Under the pieces are notes generated by a model that saw only the letters and a list, made by a program, of their open reading frames with translations, did not search any database and was not told the DNA's origin. The position numbers were made by a program, and so were the translations under genes. A stretch of DNA of 64,000 nt from Holophagales bacterium. GTDB taxonomy: Bacteria > Acidobacteriota > Thermoanaerobaculia > Multivoradales > Multivoraceae. Below are positions 62,292-64,000 of the stretch, piece after piece (the stretch's first letter is position 1; each line of letters opens with the position of its first letter). The stretch covers positions 248,001 to 312,000 of the forward strand of contig VYDI01000034.1 of assembly GCA_009843505.1 (NCBI GenBank). The letters are read 5' to 3'.

Positions 62292-64000
62292 ATGAGAGTT
62301 CCGGCCGAGCCGGCATGGGTACCGATCGTTCTACTGGCACTCGCGGCTCTCGCCGCCGGCTGCACTCAGGGCACGGGCGCCGGTGAGGCGGCCGCGGAAG
62401 AAGCGGCGCAAGCCGTTCCGCTACGAGCGGTCCTGGACGAGGAGACCGGCTCGATTTCGATCTTCCGGGAGGGCGAGGACGAGCCGATCGTCACCCAGAA
62501 CGCCGGCGCGGAGCACCGGCCGTTCCTGCACCCGATCGTCGCTCCGGACGGCAAGGGACTGGCGACGCAGTACAGCCCGGGCCACCATCCCCACCAGACC
62601 GGGCTCTACTGGGGCTTCACGCGGGTCAACGGCGAGCCGATGGACGCGGACACGCTCCGGCAGTGGTTCTACCGCCGCGACAAGCCGGAGGAGATCGCCA
62701 AGGCCGTCGGCCGCGACTACTTCCACAACCCGGGCGGCGACTACTGGCGGCGCGATTCGGCCACCGTCGTGACCGAGGCTGGGACGGAGGTCCAGTGGCA
62801 GACGGTCTACGGCATGCTGGACGCCGAAGGCAACGCCTTCATGACCGAGACCCAGAACTGGTCCATGCAGGCCGAGGAAGACCGCTTCATCCTCGATCTC
62901 GAGTGGGCCGGCGAGGCGCACACCGACGTCTCGATCAACGAGATGTCCTACGGCGGCATGTTCCTGCGCATGCCCTGGACCAGGGACATCCCCGGCGAGG
63001 CCGTCAACGCGGCGCGGCAGCGCAACCGGCAAGCCGAAGGCCAGCGGGCGATGTGGGTCGACGTCGGCATGCAGGTCGAGGGCCGCGACGACTTCCTGCA
63101 CGTCGCGATCTTCGATCACCCGATGAACGCCGGCTACCCCCAGACCTGGCGCGTCGACGGCCAGCTCGGTGTCGGACCCACACGCGCCCGGATGGGCGAC
63201 TGGCACATCCCCGAGGGCACGACCGAGGTCATCCGCCATCGCCTCATCGTCTACACCGGCGAGCTGAACGACCTCGAACTGACGGAGGACTGGGAGGAGT
63301 ACACCGGGGCCGCCGAGGGTTCCTACTCGACGTCGTCGCTATGGGGCATCGCCCAGCGGGAAGCGAAGCAGGAGAAGTTCCTGACCCCGGAAGAGGCGGT
63401 CGATGCGATGACCGTCCGCGAGGGCTTCAAGGTGAACGCTTGGGCCTCGGAGCCCATGATCACCCAGCCCATGGCCTTCGCCTGGGACGACCGCGGCCGC
63501 ATGTGGATCGCCGAGAACCGCGACTACGAGACGCGCGGCCGCGGCTTCTCCGGCTCGGGCGACAGCCGCATCCTGATCCTGGAGGACACGGACCGCGACG
63601 GCGCCGCCGACAGCAAGAAGGTCTTCGCGGAGGGTATCCCGTTCCCGGCGGCGCTGGCGGTCGGCTTCGACGGCGTCTTCGTCGGCGCGCCGCCCCACCT
63701 GCTCTTTCTCCCCGATCGCGACGGCGACGACGTCGCCGACATGGACGACGCCGAGATCCTCCTGACAGGCTGGGGCATCCGCGACCGTCACGAGACGATC
63801 AACAGCTTCCACTGGGGCCCCGACGGCTGGCTTTACGGCCTGGAAGGGTTCGCGACGCCGTCCAGGATCCGCAAGCCGGGACCCGACGAGACGATCTACG
63901 GCCACAACGACCCCTTCCCCGATGACCTCTTCGAGTACGACGGAGTCGACATCAACGGCGGCGTCTGGCGCTACCACCCGACCAAGGACCGCTTCGAGGT
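62292..64000 (+). CDS. PmoA (DUF6807) to PVC-type dehydrogenase fusion, lipoprotein (3' end outside window)
   Basis: About 569 residues up to the right edge. A lipobox (LALAALAAGC, then TQGTG) starts it. Residues about 45-350 match PmoA/DUF6807 (YSPGHHPHQTGLYWGFTRVNG). From about 375 (AVDAMTVREGFKVNAWASEP) a PVC-type membrane-bound dehydrogenase/soluble-glucose-dehydrogenase-like propeller begins (FAWDDRGRMWIAENRDYETRG; VFVGAPPHLLFLPDRDGDD; GPDGWLYGLEGF). GGAGGAACG is the ribosome-binding site. These are exported proteins in carbohydrate or aromatic catabolism; the fusion suggests a combined enzyme. The C-terminus, often a heme c domain, is not visible. Confidence 0.85.
   Translation, partial: MRVPAEPAWVPIVLLALAALAAGCTQGTGAGEAAAEEAAQAVPLRAVLDEETGSISIFREGEDEPIVTQNAGAEHRPFLHPIVAPDGKGLATQYSPGHHPHQTGLYWGFTRVNGEPMDADTLRQWFYRRDKPEEIAKAVGRDYFHNPGGDYWRRDSATVVTEAGTEVQWQTVYGMLDAEGNAFMTETQNWSMQAEEDRFILDLEWAGEAHTDVSINEMSYGGMFLRMPWTRDIPGEAVNAARQRNRQAEGQRAMWVDVGMQVEGRDDFLHVAIFDHPMNAGYPQTWRVDGQLGVGPTRARMGDWHIPEGTTEVIRHRLIVYTGELNDLELTEDWEEYTGAAEGSYSTSSLWGIAQREAKQEKFLTPEEAVDAMTVREGFKVNAWASEPMITQPMAFAWDDRGRMWIAENRDYETRGRGFSGSGDSRILILEDTDRDGAADSKKVFAEGIPFPAALAVGFDGVFVGAPPHLLFLPDRDGDDVADMDDAEILLTGWGIRDRHETINSFHWGPDGWLYGLEGFATPSRIRKPGPDETIYGHNDPFPDDLFEYDGVDINGGVWRYHPTKDRFE

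Overview
This is a high-GC chromosomal segment with dense protein coding, many 4-nt ATGA/GTGA overlaps and frequent GTG/TTG starts. The gene mix suggests a free-living or host-associated aerobic heterotroph, most likely an Acidobacteriota-type lineage: FG-GAP/ASPIC-UnbV (CRTAC1-like) with TPR, DUF3604, a PQQ quinohemoprotein dehydrogenase, sulfatases, a PmoA/DUF6807 to PVC-type dehydrogenase fusion, a secreted 'PDLNG' protein, and many Tat or lipoprotein exports. This assignment is an inference from gene content only. There is no rRNA, phage, insertion sequence or CRISPR array; the only RNA gene seen is tRNA-Thr(CGU).

Layout. 1-5.7 kb (minus): a large secreted nuclease (runs off the left edge), a TPR lipoprotein and an ASPIC/UnbV beta-propeller lipoprotein. 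5.8-7.0 kb: vapBC module 1 and a YHS protein. 7.1-14.6 kb (plus): a YhaO/YhaN-like nuclease-ATPase pair and a single-chain acyl-CoA carboxylase. 14.7-17.7 kb (minus): MBL hydrolase, cytidylate-kinase-like protein, MFS exporter. 17.8-25.3 kb (plus): tRNA-Thr, a lipoprotein/DUF3604/hot-dog operon, a RelBE/ParE-like module, PQQ dehydrogenase, nucleoside hydrolase. 25.4-27.5 kb: serine beta-lactamase-like hydrolase and YedK. 27.5-34.0 kb (minus): a CusCBA-type heavy-metal efflux operon led by a small Cys-rich exported protein. 34.1-35.2 kb: Tat-exported epoxide hydrolase. 35.3-44.8 kb (minus): a seven-gene run of MacA-like adaptor, ABC ATPase, two FtsX permeases, a double-domain sulfatase, a second sulfatase and a two-domain lipocalin-like lipoprotein. 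45-52 kb: vapBC module 2, aldose epimerase, class I fumarase, Xaa-Pro aminopeptidase, alpha/beta hydrolase, a FitAB-like module. 52-55 kb: JmjC/cupin_4 oxygenase, a tiny Tat lipoprotein with acidic tandem repeats, and a PepSY membrane protein. 55-60.6 kb: secreted unknown, M19 dipeptidase, MDR oxidoreductase, PH-domain membrane protein, two-motif aspartic protease. 60.6-62 kb: an accessory patch (HEPN-like protein, orphan HicB, AraC-GyrI pseudogene). 62.3 kb to the end: PmoA/PVC-type fusion (runs off the right edge).

The most interesting signals are: (i) a dispersed intergenic element of two tandem hairpins found just after the stop codons of three plus-strand genes, with a compensatory base-pair change; (ii) the cupin_4 oxygenase / acidic-repeat Tat lipoprotein / PepSY cassette, a candidate new metal-handling or peptide-modification system; (iii) a fused double sulfatase whose first half is a paralogue of its neighbour, within an exporter operon; (iv) 7-2-7 palindromic operators at two toxin-antitoxin promoters, with both vap modules apparently leaderless.
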